NCBI GenBank assembly: GCA_028274465.1
Contig: CM051456.1
Location: 119,428,880-119,492,879, forward strand
From: Plantago ovata
Lineage: Eukaryota > Streptophyta > Magnoliopsida > Lamiales > Plantaginaceae
DNA: 64,000 nt
Direction of reading: 5' to 3'
Shown here: positions 46,589-57,975 of the stretch, piece after piece
Numbering within the stretch: the first letter of the stretch is position 1
Layout: every line of letters starts with the position of its first letter
The notes under the pieces: model-generated
What the model was told of the DNA's origin: nothing
Seen by the model: only the letters and a program-made list of their open reading frames with translations
The model's database searches: none
Translations under genes and position numbers: made by a program

Positions 46589-46782
46589 GATATGAAGTTG
46601 AAGATGTAAAGCGAAATTTACACGGGCTAAAAAGGATGGGTAAATTAATTGGGATCCACAATGAAATATAATAAAAACAGAACGACGGCTCCAATGTTCA
46701 TGTGATACTTAACACGGTGCGTGATATCATAGTTTCCAATTGAAAGATGGACGGTGGTGACTGGTGAGGGAAGAAGCTAGGA

Positions 46783-47100
46783 GATGGAGTTTTGATTGCT
46801 CCAAACTTCACTGAGATTGTTTTTTATGGGACTGAATTTCATCTTGTCTTGTGCAATGATGCAATCAGAGTTGAGATCATCTCATATCCTAGTCCATGTT
46901 TTCCAGAGCTCACAAGTCTTGAAATCATCAAGCAGTTTTTAGAGTTTTGGGATGTCGAAGCATATGAGGTCATGCCAAATCTTCTTTATTCTTTGACGAT
47001 CAAGCAGTGCTATAAGCTAATGGATCTCCCTGAGGAATTGATGGAAATACAAACCCTGGCCGAGCTAGCTGACCACGGGATCCATGCTGGATGAATTCAA
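46783..47100 (+). pseudogene. NLR leucine-rich-repeat fragment
   Basis: The frame reads APNFTEIVFYGTEFH, CFPELTSLEII, YSLTIKQCYKLMDLPEELM and EIQTLAEL. The order and spacing parallel the C-terminal LRR of the intact NLR at 54088-57186 (NITEVVFDGSEFH, FPRLEILRL, LRLEQCDKLATLPDEV). About ten residues of the LRR are missing after EFH. No NB-ARC or CC region accompanies it. It lies on the strand opposite to the other NLRs of the window, so it reflects an inversion or separate insertion of an LRR piece. Confidence 0.7.
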
Positions 47101-48638
47101 TCAAAATGTTTACAAGATGGTTGAACAGCTCGAATTGGGGAATGTTCTGAAATGGAAACGAGCTTGATTAGCTGAACAACTTGCGGTTTTTTGTAGTAAA
47201 TCTTTTTTCAAATACTTCTACTTTTTCATGTTATTTGCCATGCATGTACAATTCTGTTATTATTGCGATATATTTATTGAAAATAAGAAATATCTAATTC
47301 TGTGCGCATCTTTGTTTTAGAGCCACTCGTGGGCTTAATACTGTTGTATGTATAATAATGTATTAATCCAGCTAAATGGAGGAGTTAGATACATGTTCTT
47401 ATTTTGAGTGTATTCTTGTTCAAAGATTACAAAGTTATACATCCAACTCTATCTTGCATATTTATTTGTGGACACAAAACCGTTAATGCATCCCTTTTAC
47501 GTTTGTGCAACTAGAGTCGCATTGCATACTTCATATGTAACTTCTTTTAGTCTAACAGAGTAGGCTCCTGAAATCCTTTCACTGAATGTATGTTTGTCTC
47601 CAAATTAAATCATGATTGTGTCTTAAATCATAATTGTTACTGCAATCTTCAAGATGTCAAATACCATTTGAGGAATGAATGTTGATTATGGGGTGGTATT
47701 GGTCTATTGACATGTACAGTAACCCGAACTAGCTAGAACAGAACGTTTCCGTGATTTGTTTGGTAATATCAAGCATTGCCATTATCTCCGAAAATATGTG
47801 CTTAATTTGTTTCTCCAGTCTCCAGTAAGCTAGTGAACTTAGCATACCCTGCACTGAAATCTGTATGTGTTTCTGTGTTGTTAACTGTGTCTGTGTCTGA
47901 GAGTTGTAACGAGAAGACGATGACTGATTGATATGAACTTGATTGCCATGAGGAGTATACTGAACTATTTGAAAGCACATGAATGCTTGATGTAACATCG
48001 ACTAGCATGTGGACCTAAAACCACCTGCTATATATATATATATGTGCTTGAATAATCAGAACCTAAAACCGTGTTAAAGTTACCTAATATACTAGTGCAA
48101 TTCAATCTACAAGTAATGTGCTCCAGAACTTGGAGCAGGATCAGGTACAGATATTATTGCAACTTACGCAGCATCATACACAATACACAGTACTGAAAAT
48201 ATTAGCTAGGACATGCATTCTGCTAAAAAGCTAAGAAAAGAAGCTCAATTATGCATTACTACTGAGTATACCTAAACACAAATAAGAGGTCCAATGAAGA
48301 ATTATGTATTACCAAGTATAATGAGCGTATACACTTCACTTGGGATCATGTCCCATAGAGGCATAGAGTACCACTGGAAAACAGTTACAGACTAAACTAG
48401 CTGTTACAAAATTGTCTTTTGCAGCAAACGTTCAACTCTCATGCATTTGGTGGATCATAAGCTTCCTGTGTAAGAGCATCTATAAAACTTCCCCGTCTCT
48501 CTTAATAAAAACCGTAGTGTCCCTGCCAAACAACGTAACAAACAAGCTAGCATCGATCTTATCATATCATTTTGTGCAAATTAAAGGAACATTACAAAAT
48601 GTGTACACAATGCCATACTAAGCAAGAGTACGAGTAGC
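47101..48638. other. Spacer, includes probable 3' UTR of Yippee-like gene B
   Basis: No gene is recognised in 47101-48400. From about 48400 to 48638 the sequence is clearly homologous to 50560-50742 (for example CATTTTGTGCAAATTAAA in both), so it belongs to the tandem duplication and is probably the 3' untranslated region of the gene ending at 48639. A (TA)n run lies at about 48030-48043. Confidence 0.5.
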
Positions 48639-50137
48639 TTACAGTTTCAACATGAAATGTCCATCCCCCCGAGAGCCTGGAGCAACCTAGATAAAGAAAA
48701 AAGGTATGCAGATAGTAACCCGAGAGTAAGAAACTGAATATATCCTAATCATTGTGACCTGTGCTTGATTCAAAAACAATAAGAAGAATCTGGCTTACAA
48801 TCATGTATCCTAACTCTCTGTAACAGACACTGCAGTAGACGTTTTCTTTTGTGTGATCCTCCATTCTGTGATAATGACTTCGGATAACCAATGCGCCATT
48901 ATGAATGTTATCCCTGCAAATCCATTACAGCTCCATTAATAAGAGATTAGAACCGAATCCCTAGAAGCGGATTGAATCACAATTGAATTATCTTCTTACA
49001 TCCTCTCGAATCTTTCAAGTCCTGGTTCCTGCGAAAGGAATTATGAAGGGAAGCAGTAGGATTATGTAAATAACTGATCGGTGGAAATGCATAGGTCAGA
49101 TTAGAGCCAAGTTTTGTAGTTCCTTCAGAGAAACAGGAGAATACTGACCCTGTCAAGAATGGAGTCCTCGTCAATAACATGATGCTGCAGGGCAAGGTGT
49201 GTCTGACACCTGCTGCACTGATAGAAATTCCCATGAGCTTGCACATTGAAACGAGAAAGATGTAGCCTCCAATTTTCATCAATAAGAGTTCCCCATGTGA
49301 GAGTATCCCATACATCATCACCATTGCGTATAAGCAACCTCTTCCTGTGAAAATAAAAGAAGTGAATTGCAACTTGTTCGAAACATAGGGAGGTCATTTG
49401 GATACAAGTGGCAGAACCTTACGTGCTTATTATAAATTTCCCTCTTAATTTATCTTCGTCAGGGCCGAGCATGTAAACCTGTAAACATAGAAATTCTTTT
49501 GTTAATCTACACTATCAAGTTCCTCCCAACGTTGCACGGAAGCTAGATGATAGCAAGAGAATCTCAGCTTACGATTCTGTATCTCAAAAGTATAGAACAG
49601 CGCCGGCAAGAAACTTGTGCTCTCACTTCATCTCCTACTATATTGATGTTGCTTAAGACAATGTTAACCCTGTTGCATTGGATAGTAACTATTAAAAAAA
49701 ATTAAAAATAAAGCACATATTAACCATTAAAATGTACTCCAAAAATTAGACTAGATAGTTCGATTAATCTTACATTTGACAGATATGGACAAATGGATCT
49801 GGATATGCATCGTCAAAATCATACTGAAATTGAAGATTTGAGAAGAAGCAAAAGATCAGAAGGAAATCTACATGACAACAATTATTTATGACTAGAAGAT
49901 TTGCACAGCCCTGGCCTAATGTTTACCTATGCTGCTATACATATAATCGAATTTGACAGTCGATTTGATGAAATGGCATAACAACATTTGTGAAAACCAG
50001 ACAAAAAGTGAAGTTAATTATGTCTATACCATCTCTGTGATATGCTGTGCCAAAGCTAAGTGCGTTCCACATAGCCTGCAGAATATTATAATATCCGGTT
50101 GTTCGAACTCAATCAGCTGATCATGCATCCCTGCCAT
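48639..50137 (-). CDS. Double Yippee-like zinc-binding protein, gene B
   Basis: Eight reverse-strand exons join in frame to 232 residues: 50137-50030, 49823-49774, 49669-49573, 49478-49423, 49344-49149, 49028-49000, 48913-48799, 48686-48639. All use GT-AG. The protein holds two successive Yippee-type modules, each with two CxxC zinc-ligand pairs. Module 1 has IIFCRLCGTHLALAQHI and later VSCRRCSILL. Module 2 has NFYQCSRCQTHLALQHHV and later NVYCSVCYRELGYMI. CGTHLA and the second CxxC followed by a G/L-G-Y segment are the hallmarks of Yippee (PF03226), a small beta-fold domain related to MIS18 and cereblon's CULT domain. Known Yippee proteins are about 100-130 residues with one module. Function here is unknown. 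The second in-frame Met (residue 4) is an alternative start. The gene is a tandem copy of gene A, 2.1 kb away. Confidence 0.75.
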
Positions 50138-50742
50138 TATAGCCCTATCATTCATGTATACAAGAACAGCAGAAAAACACAATCAGAAACCAAAATTGGT
50201 ATCACCAGTTCTGAATTCTGTGCAGAATATCGATCAATTGGAATGAAAAGTACTTCTCACCAAGTATATAACCACTGGACCAAGATAATAAAACGCAATA
50301 ACAAATTAAGTAACAAACTGAAAACCCCAGTCCTGAATTTCCCAATTAAGAACAGAACACCCCTGTTTTTTTGGTATTCAAATCAAAAGAAATTATCACC
50401 AAGAAAGTAAAAATAACAGAGAAATTGCTGTGGTTTATCATCATTTCCAGAAAGAAATTAACGAATTGAGATGAAACTCTACGATTAAGCTACTGCATTG
50501 AGTACTGATCGAATCAATTAAATCAAACGAGTAAATTGTAAATCAATCAATCAATACGTGTTGGTGTTGATGAGATCACTCTCTTTGCAGCAAAACTTCA
50601 TCTCATGCATTTGGTGGCCGTGTTTAAGAACCATAGTGGCCCTGCCGAACAACAAACAAGTATTGATCTTATCAGATCATTTTGTGCAAATTAAACGAAC
50701 ATTACAAACTGTGTACTCAAGGCGAAGTAGAGTACGAGTAGC
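50138..50742. other. Spacer between the two Yippee-like genes
   Basis: It should contain the promoter of gene B and the 3' UTR of gene A. The part at 50560-50742 is homologous to 48400-48638, which marks the duplication unit at about 2.1 kb. No other gene seen. Confidence 0.5.
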
Positions 50743-52236
50743 TTACAGCTTCAACTTGATATATCCATCCTTCGGAGAGCCTGTAGCGAACTAGATAAAG
50801 AAAAAAGGCATGCAGATAGTAACCCGGTTTTCGTAATATATTGTGACCTATACTTGATTTAACAACAATGAGAAGAGTCTGGCTTACAATCTTGTATCCT
50901 AACTCTCTGTAACAGAAACTGCAGTAGACGTTTGCTCTCATGTCATTATTTATTGTGTGATGATCATGAGCTTCGATCAACAATGCACCCAAATGAATGT
51001 TAGTCCTGCAAATCCATTACTAAGAGATTAGAACCAGATCGATAGAAGATGATTGAATCACAATTGAATGATCATCATGTCTTACACTCTCTTGAAAGTT
51101 TCAAACTCTGGTGACTGAAAAGGAATAAAAAAGTGAATTAGCAGTGAGATTATGTAATTAATTTATCAGTGGAAATGCATAGGTGATCAGATTAGAGCCA
51201 AGTTTTGTGGTTCCTTTTATAGAAACAGGAGAATGCTTACCATGTCAAGAACGGAATCCTCGTCAACAACGTCACGCTCCCTGGCAAGGTGCGTCTTGCA
51301 CAAGCTGCACTCATAGAAATTCCCATGACGTCGCTGATCAAAATTGTAAACATTATGTGTCCATCCTCCAGGAATAGTAGCCTGGGTGTGAGCATCCATT
51401 ATAATACCACCATTGCGTAAAAGCAAATTCTTCCTGTGAAAATAAAAGAAGTGAATTGCAACTTGTTCGAAACATGCATAGGTAGGTCATTTGCATACAA
51501 GTGGCAGAACCTTACGTCTCTACTGAGAATTGCCCGGTTACATTAGGTTCATCCCGGGTGCGCACGTAAACCTGTAAACATAGAAATTCTTTTGTAATTC
51601 TACTCAGTCCACACTATCAAGTTCCTAACGAAGATTGCACGAAAGCTAGATGACATAGCAAGAGAATCTCAACTTACAATTCTGTGTCCTATCATTTTAG
51701 AACAGCGCTTGCAAGAAACCTGTGCTTCCAATTGATTTTCTTCTATTATACAGTGGCTTAAGACAATGTTAACCCTGTTACATTACATAGTAACTAGTAT
51801 TAAATTAAAAAATGGATAAATTTAAATAAAGCATTGGATCTTTAGACAAAAGAGTTTGATCAATCAATCCTACATGTGAAGGATCTCGAGAGTTGGAGAT
51901 GGTTCGCCGAGAGCAGACTGAAATTGAACATGTGAGAGTGAGAAACAGCAAAAGATCAAAAGGAAATCTACATGACAAAATTTACTCATAACTAGACAAT
52001 TTGCATAGTAAACCATTTCACCTATAACATTTAGGGTGCTGCTGCTGCTATAGAGAGTTAAATATAATTGAATATGACCATCGATTTGTGAAATGGCATA
52101 ATAACATTTGTGAAACCATAGACAAAATTGAAGTTACCTTCGCTTTGATATGCTGTTCCAAACCTAAGTGCGTTCCACATACCCTGCAGAAGACTATTGT
52201 ATTTTGCCGTTCGAACCGAATCAGCTGATCTGCCAT
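50743..52236 (-). CDS. Double Yippee-like zinc-binding protein, gene A
   Basis: Eight reverse-strand exons join in frame to 227 residues: 52236-52138, 51917-51874, 51774-51678, 51571-51516, 51433-51241, 51114-51086, 51005-50888, 50790-50743, all GT-AG. Start MADQLIRFERQ. Module 1 carries IVFCRVCGTHLGLEQHI (residues 14-30) and VSCKRCSKMIGHRI; module 2 carries NFYECSLCKTHLARERDV and NVYCSFCYRELGYKI. The end is GSPKDGYIKLKL. All four CxxC pairs are intact. Intron phases run 0, 2, 0 within module 1, phase 2 at the module junction, then 0, 2, 0 within module 2, so the two halves share one ancestral four-exon design. Exons 3 (97), 4 (56), 6 (29) and 8 (48) are exactly as long as in gene B. No insertions or stops. 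It presumably binds two zinc ions; partners are unknown. Confidence 0.75.
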
Positions 52237-53067
52237 TATAGCCCTGTAATTATGCATACAAGAACGGCAGAAATTGAAACAATTAACTCGTGAAGCTAAA
52301 CAATGCGCCAATACTGTAGTATAGAATTGGTTTGACAAATGATCGAACATTCCTCAATTAACAAATTGAAAACCCTAGTCTGGAATTAGGAACACCCCTG
52401 TTTTTTGGTACTGAAAATCAAGAGAAATCACCAAGAAAAGTATCATTTCTAGAAAGAAACTAAGAAACTAACGAATTCAGATGAAACTAAAGTAATCACA
52501 GAGAGAGAATGAATCAATCAATCAACCGATTGATTATCCTCCATACCTGTAGTGCAGCTGTGATTTCAATTCTGACACTTACGTACTGCAATTCCTGCAA
52601 TTAATCGCAGCTTGTTTCAGTTCATTTGAGCGGTACTGATCCAATTGCTGACATTTATTTGAAGTTGAAAGAGAGAACAAAAAAATAATTGCAATTCCAT
52701 CCTCAGGTTTTCTATATTTACAATTAATAGTAGTGGACTGTGGACCTTAATTTCTCATTATACTGAAATTTTCTCCCAAGTAATCAGATAATGTAAACTG
52801 AACACTGTTAATCCATGAAGATGGAGGCTGGCTAGTTTCATCACAGTTAGTTTTGCAAATTAAGCACTCTCTTCATGAGGAATACTAGTAGTCTAGTAGA
52901 CAGCTAATGTTGCTGTACATTTCAAGGACCTTTTAGTTACAGATGTCTCAACTCACCACTCGGCTCCCCTTTGACAATGTAATCAAGTTTCATATACCTC
53001 ATTAATTTTTTTCTACATTTGGATCGATATTAACTGTTGTTGACTAGTAGTCGAACAAAATGAAAAC
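52237..53067. other. Spacer upstream of Yippee-like gene A
   Basis: AT-rich; the part near 52240-52640 likely carries the leader and promoter of gene A. No other gene seen. Confidence 0.4.
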
Positions 53068-53660
53068 TCAGAGGAAATCATCCCAAACACTCTCTTCAAT
53101 ACTTGTCACTGAATCTTGAACAGGGGATCTGCAATTTCTGGCAACCAACAACTGCAGGGTATAAATTTCCCCAATTTCACTTGGAACTTCTTGTAGGTAG
53201 CGACACATGTCGATGTTGAGCTTCTCCAGAGATGGAAAATGTGTGCTTTCAGCTCTCCACTCCTTCAATTTTAACTCTTTCATTTTGAGGTGCTTGAGTT
53301 GAAGGAACCCTCCTTCAACTGGTTCCCATACTTTGCCTACAAATGCAACGCGATTTCAGTACCTCGCAAACTCAATTTCTTAAGCTTTCCAGGGAAGCCA
53401 ATGTTGGTCAGTCTCACTTTAGGGGCTTTGTCAGAACAAGAGATATCAAGCTCTTCCAGATGGAGTAGGCGAAAATGCTGATGTTTGCTGGTAACATCGT
53501 ATGAGTACTTAATCCTCAGTTTCTTTAGATTCCGTATCCTTTTGATGACGCTGGGGCCTGGGAGTGCAATCAAAATTTGATACACCTGAAAGTGTTTGAA
53601 GAGGCAACGATGACTCTATGCTGGAATCATTGAGGCAGGAGGAGGATTCTGGAAATGGCG
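53068..53660 (-). pseudogene. NLR LRR remnant, R1-like
   Basis: Reverse-strand pieces give the end of an R1-type CC-NB-LRR: SSLPLQTLSGVSN (about 53585-53625), then RIRNLKKLRIKY, LHLEELDISC and GFPGKLKKLSLRGTEI (53350-53560), then VGKVWEPVEGGFLQLKHLKM (about 53283-53342) and FPSLEKLNIDMC, LQEVPSEIGEIYTLQLL, SVTSIEESVWDDF. Frameshifts are needed after GVSN and after GTEI. NB-ARC and CC parts are gone. The sequence is of a different NLR lineage from the genes at 54-63 kb. Confidence 0.8.
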
Positions 53661-54087
53661 GCAAATACATTCAATTCAGATCAGTTCATATTTCTTCAGC
53701 TGAATCAAACAGGAATTTAGTCAGACTTAATATTCTACATTGAATGATTAAGATCCAAGAATTTCGCTCAACCAACGACTACTCGAAAGATATACATTGT
53801 TTTATTGAACATTCAGTGTTCCTGTCATTCAGAACATTAATTTTCATTACAATACACAAAATTGAAAAAGCTTGATCAAGTTTAAAGACACATGGTATTC
53901 ATATGTTATTTGCACTCTGACAAACTAAAACTTGAGTGGATTGGAGGGCGCTATAATCCTCTTGCCAACATGATGCAGATTTAATTAGGTGCAAACATAA
54001 GCCTTTCCTTAAAACAGAAACATGAAAACTGAGGAAAAGTTTACAACTTGATGAATCCATCAGAAGAAGCACCTTGAGACGCCTTGC
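53661..54087. other. 3' region of the intact NLR gene
   Basis: Spacer that likely includes the 3' UTR of the gene ending at 54088. TTACAATACACAAAAT (about 53848) is repeated in the matching position of the second NLR (about 59975), as expected from the duplication. Confidence 0.4.
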
Positions 54088-57000
54088 TTAACAATCGTAA
54101 AAGCTTACACTGAGCTTATCATTTCCCAATGCCAATTGTTCTTTGGCAATCTTTTTCACTTCCTCCTCAAACGCTTTAGGCATCGAGCCAATCTCCAATC
54201 CAGAGAGAGTTGGCATAGCTATCACTTCATCAGGCAGTGTTGCCAATTTATCGCACTGCTCGAGTCTTAAGATAACAAGAACTGGCATGCCTCCAGGTTC
54301 CAGCAACCAAGTCTCCAAGTACTGCAAATTCGCCAACCTGAGAATCTCCAGTCGTGGGAAACTTGAGGCAGAACAGCATATCTTCTTGCAAATGAATGCG
54401 TCGTTGCACAATGACAGCTTTTGTAGGTTTGGAAGCCCCCCTAATAATGGCAATGGGTCTTTATGAAATTCAGATCCATCAAAGACAACCTCAGTGATGT
54501 TTTGAGCCATGTTCACAGGCACTTTCTTTATGTACCCCTCCAGATGCAGGCTATGAAGACCATCACATGATAACAGTTTTTTCAGCAGTTCTCGTCTTTC
54601 TTTAGAGTAACAATCATAGTTCCTGAAAGTAACTGCTGATTTGTGCATCTGTAGATTGTGTTCTATGAAGTTGGTGATGTTCTTGAAGTCCATAGTATTC
54701 CTGTGTGCTGTAACACTGAGAGCCTGAAGGTTATCGAACTCTTGGAGATCACTTGAGTTGCATACGCTAACATCCAGATTTTCAATTATTTCAAGCCTTG
54801 TCAAACCACTCAGCTTCAGTTTCTCTTCTGCTTCACCGCATCGGTATTGCATTGGGAAGTAGAGAAATCTCAGCCTGGTCAATTTCCAAAGGAAATTCGG
54901 AATTCTCATTATACAGTTGTCTTTGACGCGTAGATACAGTGTTTCCAAGTACGGAAAGTTGCAACAAGCCAATGGCAACTCCTCAAGAAAGCAGTCTCCG
55001 AAACCAAGGTACCTCAGGTAAATTAGTTTGTCAATGTTTTTAAAAAACTTGATATTACCTTCAAAAGACAATCCATTGAAGTCCAGCAGCCTTGTCCCTT
55101 GGAAATCAGTGCACTCAAACAACTCTTGGGGCCACCAGAGAAACACATTCGTGTCACCGAACAAGAGAAGGGATCGGACATTCTTGGCTTCAGCAAGGTA
55201 GGAAGATAATCCGTTCTTGACATGGTCGGTATACAAGTGAATAGAAACTCTATGCTTTAATGAGATTTTATTCCTTCCAGGTCCATGCATGGAATCAAGA
55301 CGAGAAAATTCCTTTTCGTGTCCCTCATTTTTGCAGATCTCATGAATCAGGTCATGCAGACTGCACATTTCTTGCCCATCAGTTTCCTGCTTTTCGATTA
55401 CAATGAGATGTCTGGCAGAAAGTTCTGTCATGTATCTTTCTGCAGTATCCCTGTTTGATACCAACCCCTCTGCAATCCACATTAAGTACAGTTTCTCCAG
55501 TGGAATCGGTTGATCACGTGGGAATTGGCCCAAATAAACAAAACATGGCTTCAGATCAAGCGGAAGAAAATCATAGCTTAAACTGATAACATTTAGAACA
55601 CTCTGGTTTTGAACAGTATACATGACAGGATTCAAAACCACAGACTCATGTTCCCTGAACAAATTAGCAAACAGAGAAATTAGGAGTGGTAGGCCTTGGA
55701 TCTCCGTCAGTATATCCTCCACTCCCATTCGTACTTGTGGATCTTCAAAGTCTGCTCCAACAAAAGAAATATGTTTATAACTAGTTCTTGAGAACACAAT
55801 ACAGATTAATTTGAGGCACATATCCAAAACAGGCTATGGTTGACCAGAAGAATTTGTGTACGTCCTGTTCTTTTTGTCTTAATAAATCTGAATCGAATGT
55901 ATTTGTAATATAAAAACAACCACGTAAATCTGGACTGAACTGAGATGAATTTGATGAAACTGAACGAAACTTAATGAATCTGAACTCTGAACTAAAGACG
56001 TTTTTTTGGACGAAGAGAACAGGACCTGTTAAATAGTTACGCTTAGACTGGTAAGAATTAGGGGAATGTGGTATTTGATGCTATGCTATTCTTCCTAATA
56101 TTTAAGTTGTGTCTCACCATCCGACACACGTTTCACTACTGATGGTTAACAATAACACATATACATAAAATATTTATATATTAAAGTTTAAAACAAACCT
56201 GAATCTTGCATTCCAGATTTGATCTTGAAGAATTCCCAAGTCTCCAACTTTGTCCACTGCCGAACACGGAATTTTAGTCCTCCGAGTTGGTTGGCCAACA
56301 ATTCGGTCTCGGTAGTCATGAGAACTCTGGTACCGGCAGATTGTGGGATGGCCATCCGCAAAGCTTCCCAAACCTCCAATGACCCAATATCATCCACAAC
56401 AATGAGACATTTCCTCTTTTGCTGAACCTTATGAAGTTGTTTTATCAACTCCATAGTTTCCATCTGTGCTATCTGCTCTCTGCTCAGCTTAGGCGAAAGG
56501 GAGTCCAGCATGTTCCTCAGAACAACCGTGGTTTGGAAGTCATCCGACACAGTGGCCCAAGCACGACAGTGAAAATGGCTCACCACCGCAGGGTCATTGA
56601 ACACCTTCTTAGCTAACGTCGTCTTCCCTGAACCTGCTACCCCCACTATTGCAATGCAGGATGACCTTTTGGGACTATTAGCCTTATCTTCCAGCAACAG
56701 TTTCACCAGCTTCTCCCTATCTTGACTCACGATCTCAGCTAGTACCTCATCGGCAGGATTGGAACTGGCTCGGGGGATAGCCATTGAACCCAAAGGAGTA
56801 GTCGTAGTTGTAGAATATTCCTCACCACCATCATTATCAGGGTAAGCATTGACCAGATTGTTAATCCTTTTGTGAAGTTGTTCCTGAAGAGGACAACTTA
56901 CACCTAAGCAGCAGTACTGGTCTAAAACTCTTCTGATACTCCCAGCTTTCATTGTTTGTATGCTCTTCAGCTGCATGGCGGTGTTGTGAGAGTACTCAAC

Positions 57001-57186
57001 TGCGTCTTCAATGTCATATGCTAATTCAATCACTTGTTTCTCCACATCCTTATCATAAGTGGCATGCATACGACGCAGTTGAACAACCTTGTCCTTGATG
57101 TCATTTCCACATGTCATCCCCTCCGCTTGCACCAGATGATCTATCCTCCTCAATACTGCCGACACTGCTGTGTATGCTCCGCTCAT
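54088..57186 (-). CDS. Intact CC-NB-LRR (CNL) immune receptor
   Basis: Two exons, 57186-56199 and 55751-54088, with phase-1 GT-AG intron inside the NB-ARC region, give 883 residues. The CC domain (1-110) has an EDVID-type motif AYDIEDAVE at 56-64. The P-loop GVAGSGKTT is at 182-190, kinase-2 LIVVDD at 261-266, RNBS-B GTRVLMTTE at 285-293, GLPL at 349-352, RNBS-D CFVYLGQFPRD at 399-409, and the MHD position reads LHD at 461-463. The rest is irregular LRR. Kinase-2 lacks the usual following VW (VVDDIGSLEVW), and M of MHD is L, both tolerated variants in the family. Such proteins are cytosolic pathogen sensors that bind ADP/ATP. The intron is 447 bases and holds a MITE-like element. The gene lies head-to-head with a DUF247 gene 789 bases away. 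Confidence 0.9.
55862..56030. mobile_element. GTTCAG/CTGAAC MITE-like element, copy 3, in the NLR intron
   Basis: The left end GTCCTGTTCTTTTTGTC and right end GGACGAAGAGAACAGGAC are inverted copies of each other. The interior repeats AACTGAACTGAGATGAA-like units. It lies entirely within the 447-base intron of the intact NLR and is absent from the 109-base intron of the second NLR (61841-61949), so it probably inserted after the NLR duplication. Confidence 0.6.
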
Positions 57187-57975
57187 CCTTAAGGCACAGA
57201 TAGACAAATGGAAGTTTACTGATAAACCAGCTTGCAAGTCTTTGTTTGGTAAACGTTTTATTTTTACATAGAATGGTACTCATGTGGTTGTTACAACTTA
57301 TTAGTACAACATTAATGTTTCAACTATAATCACTTTGTCTTTTATGATAAAGTCTTACTAAATGTTTGGGGTTTAGCAAGTCTACATCCGACAGGCGACA
57401 AGTCAAAATTTTAAAACAGTGTTTTTTACGCAAACCTCATGTTTACCTTTTCCTTTTTTCCTTTTTTTTTGGTTGCAAACTTTTATCTCACAATTTTTAT
57501 TGTGAGTTCAACCACTAAACCATCAACACAAACATTATATTAACCTCCTAAAAACCCGTTCAAAAACAAACGTAAACGATCTAAAAAGGTAGTTTACAAT
57601 GTATCATCAATCTAAATGTAACATTGTTACTTTTTTTTTTTATTAAATTAGGAGGTCCCTGGCAGCAGTACAATGGAAGCAGTACTAGACTATCCCCACA
57701 TGAAGAATCTCAGTATTTGGACGAAGAAAAAAAAGGAGTGCCTGTTCATGCTTTCAATTTTGCGCGTGGAAATAAAGGTGATTTAATTCGGCTTAAATAC
57801 TTACACACATACTGGCTAGCTAGAAGAATTGCCAGGGCCAGCCCCTACAGGAAAATAAATTTAATACTTCACTAGAACTCAAGCTCATTTGCTTACTATC
57901 CTGTTAATTTGAGCAATTTGTCTACTTTTTTCTCCATTTTCAACTTTGATATAGCAACTTCAAAGAACATCTAAG
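57187..57975. promoter_or_regulatory. Divergent intergenic promoter, NLR / DUF247 pair 1
   Basis: 789 bases separate the two outward-facing start codons, so both promoters lie here. A block TTTCAACTATAATCACTTTG followed by TCTTTT (about 57317-57341) is conserved as TTTCAACTATAATTGCTTTG at about 63175 in the second pair. The last 45 bases before the DUF247 ATG (ATATAGCAACTTC...) also match. These two blocks are the best candidates for shared control elements or leader sequence. No TATA box is assigned. Confidence 0.55.

Noticed and set aside
47729-48008. Two overlapping reverse-strand frames, one with a Gln/Ser-rich product
   Set aside because: No family match and no splice-site support; could be UTR or random.
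54143-54466. 107-residue open frame antisense to the NLR (repeated at 60232-60555)
   Set aside because: It is an antisense shadow of conserved LRR coding sequence; its conservation follows from the NLR duplication.
57624-57875. 83-residue open frame in the NLR/DUF247 promoter
   Set aside because: Begins in a poly-T run and has no counterpart in the duplicated promoter.
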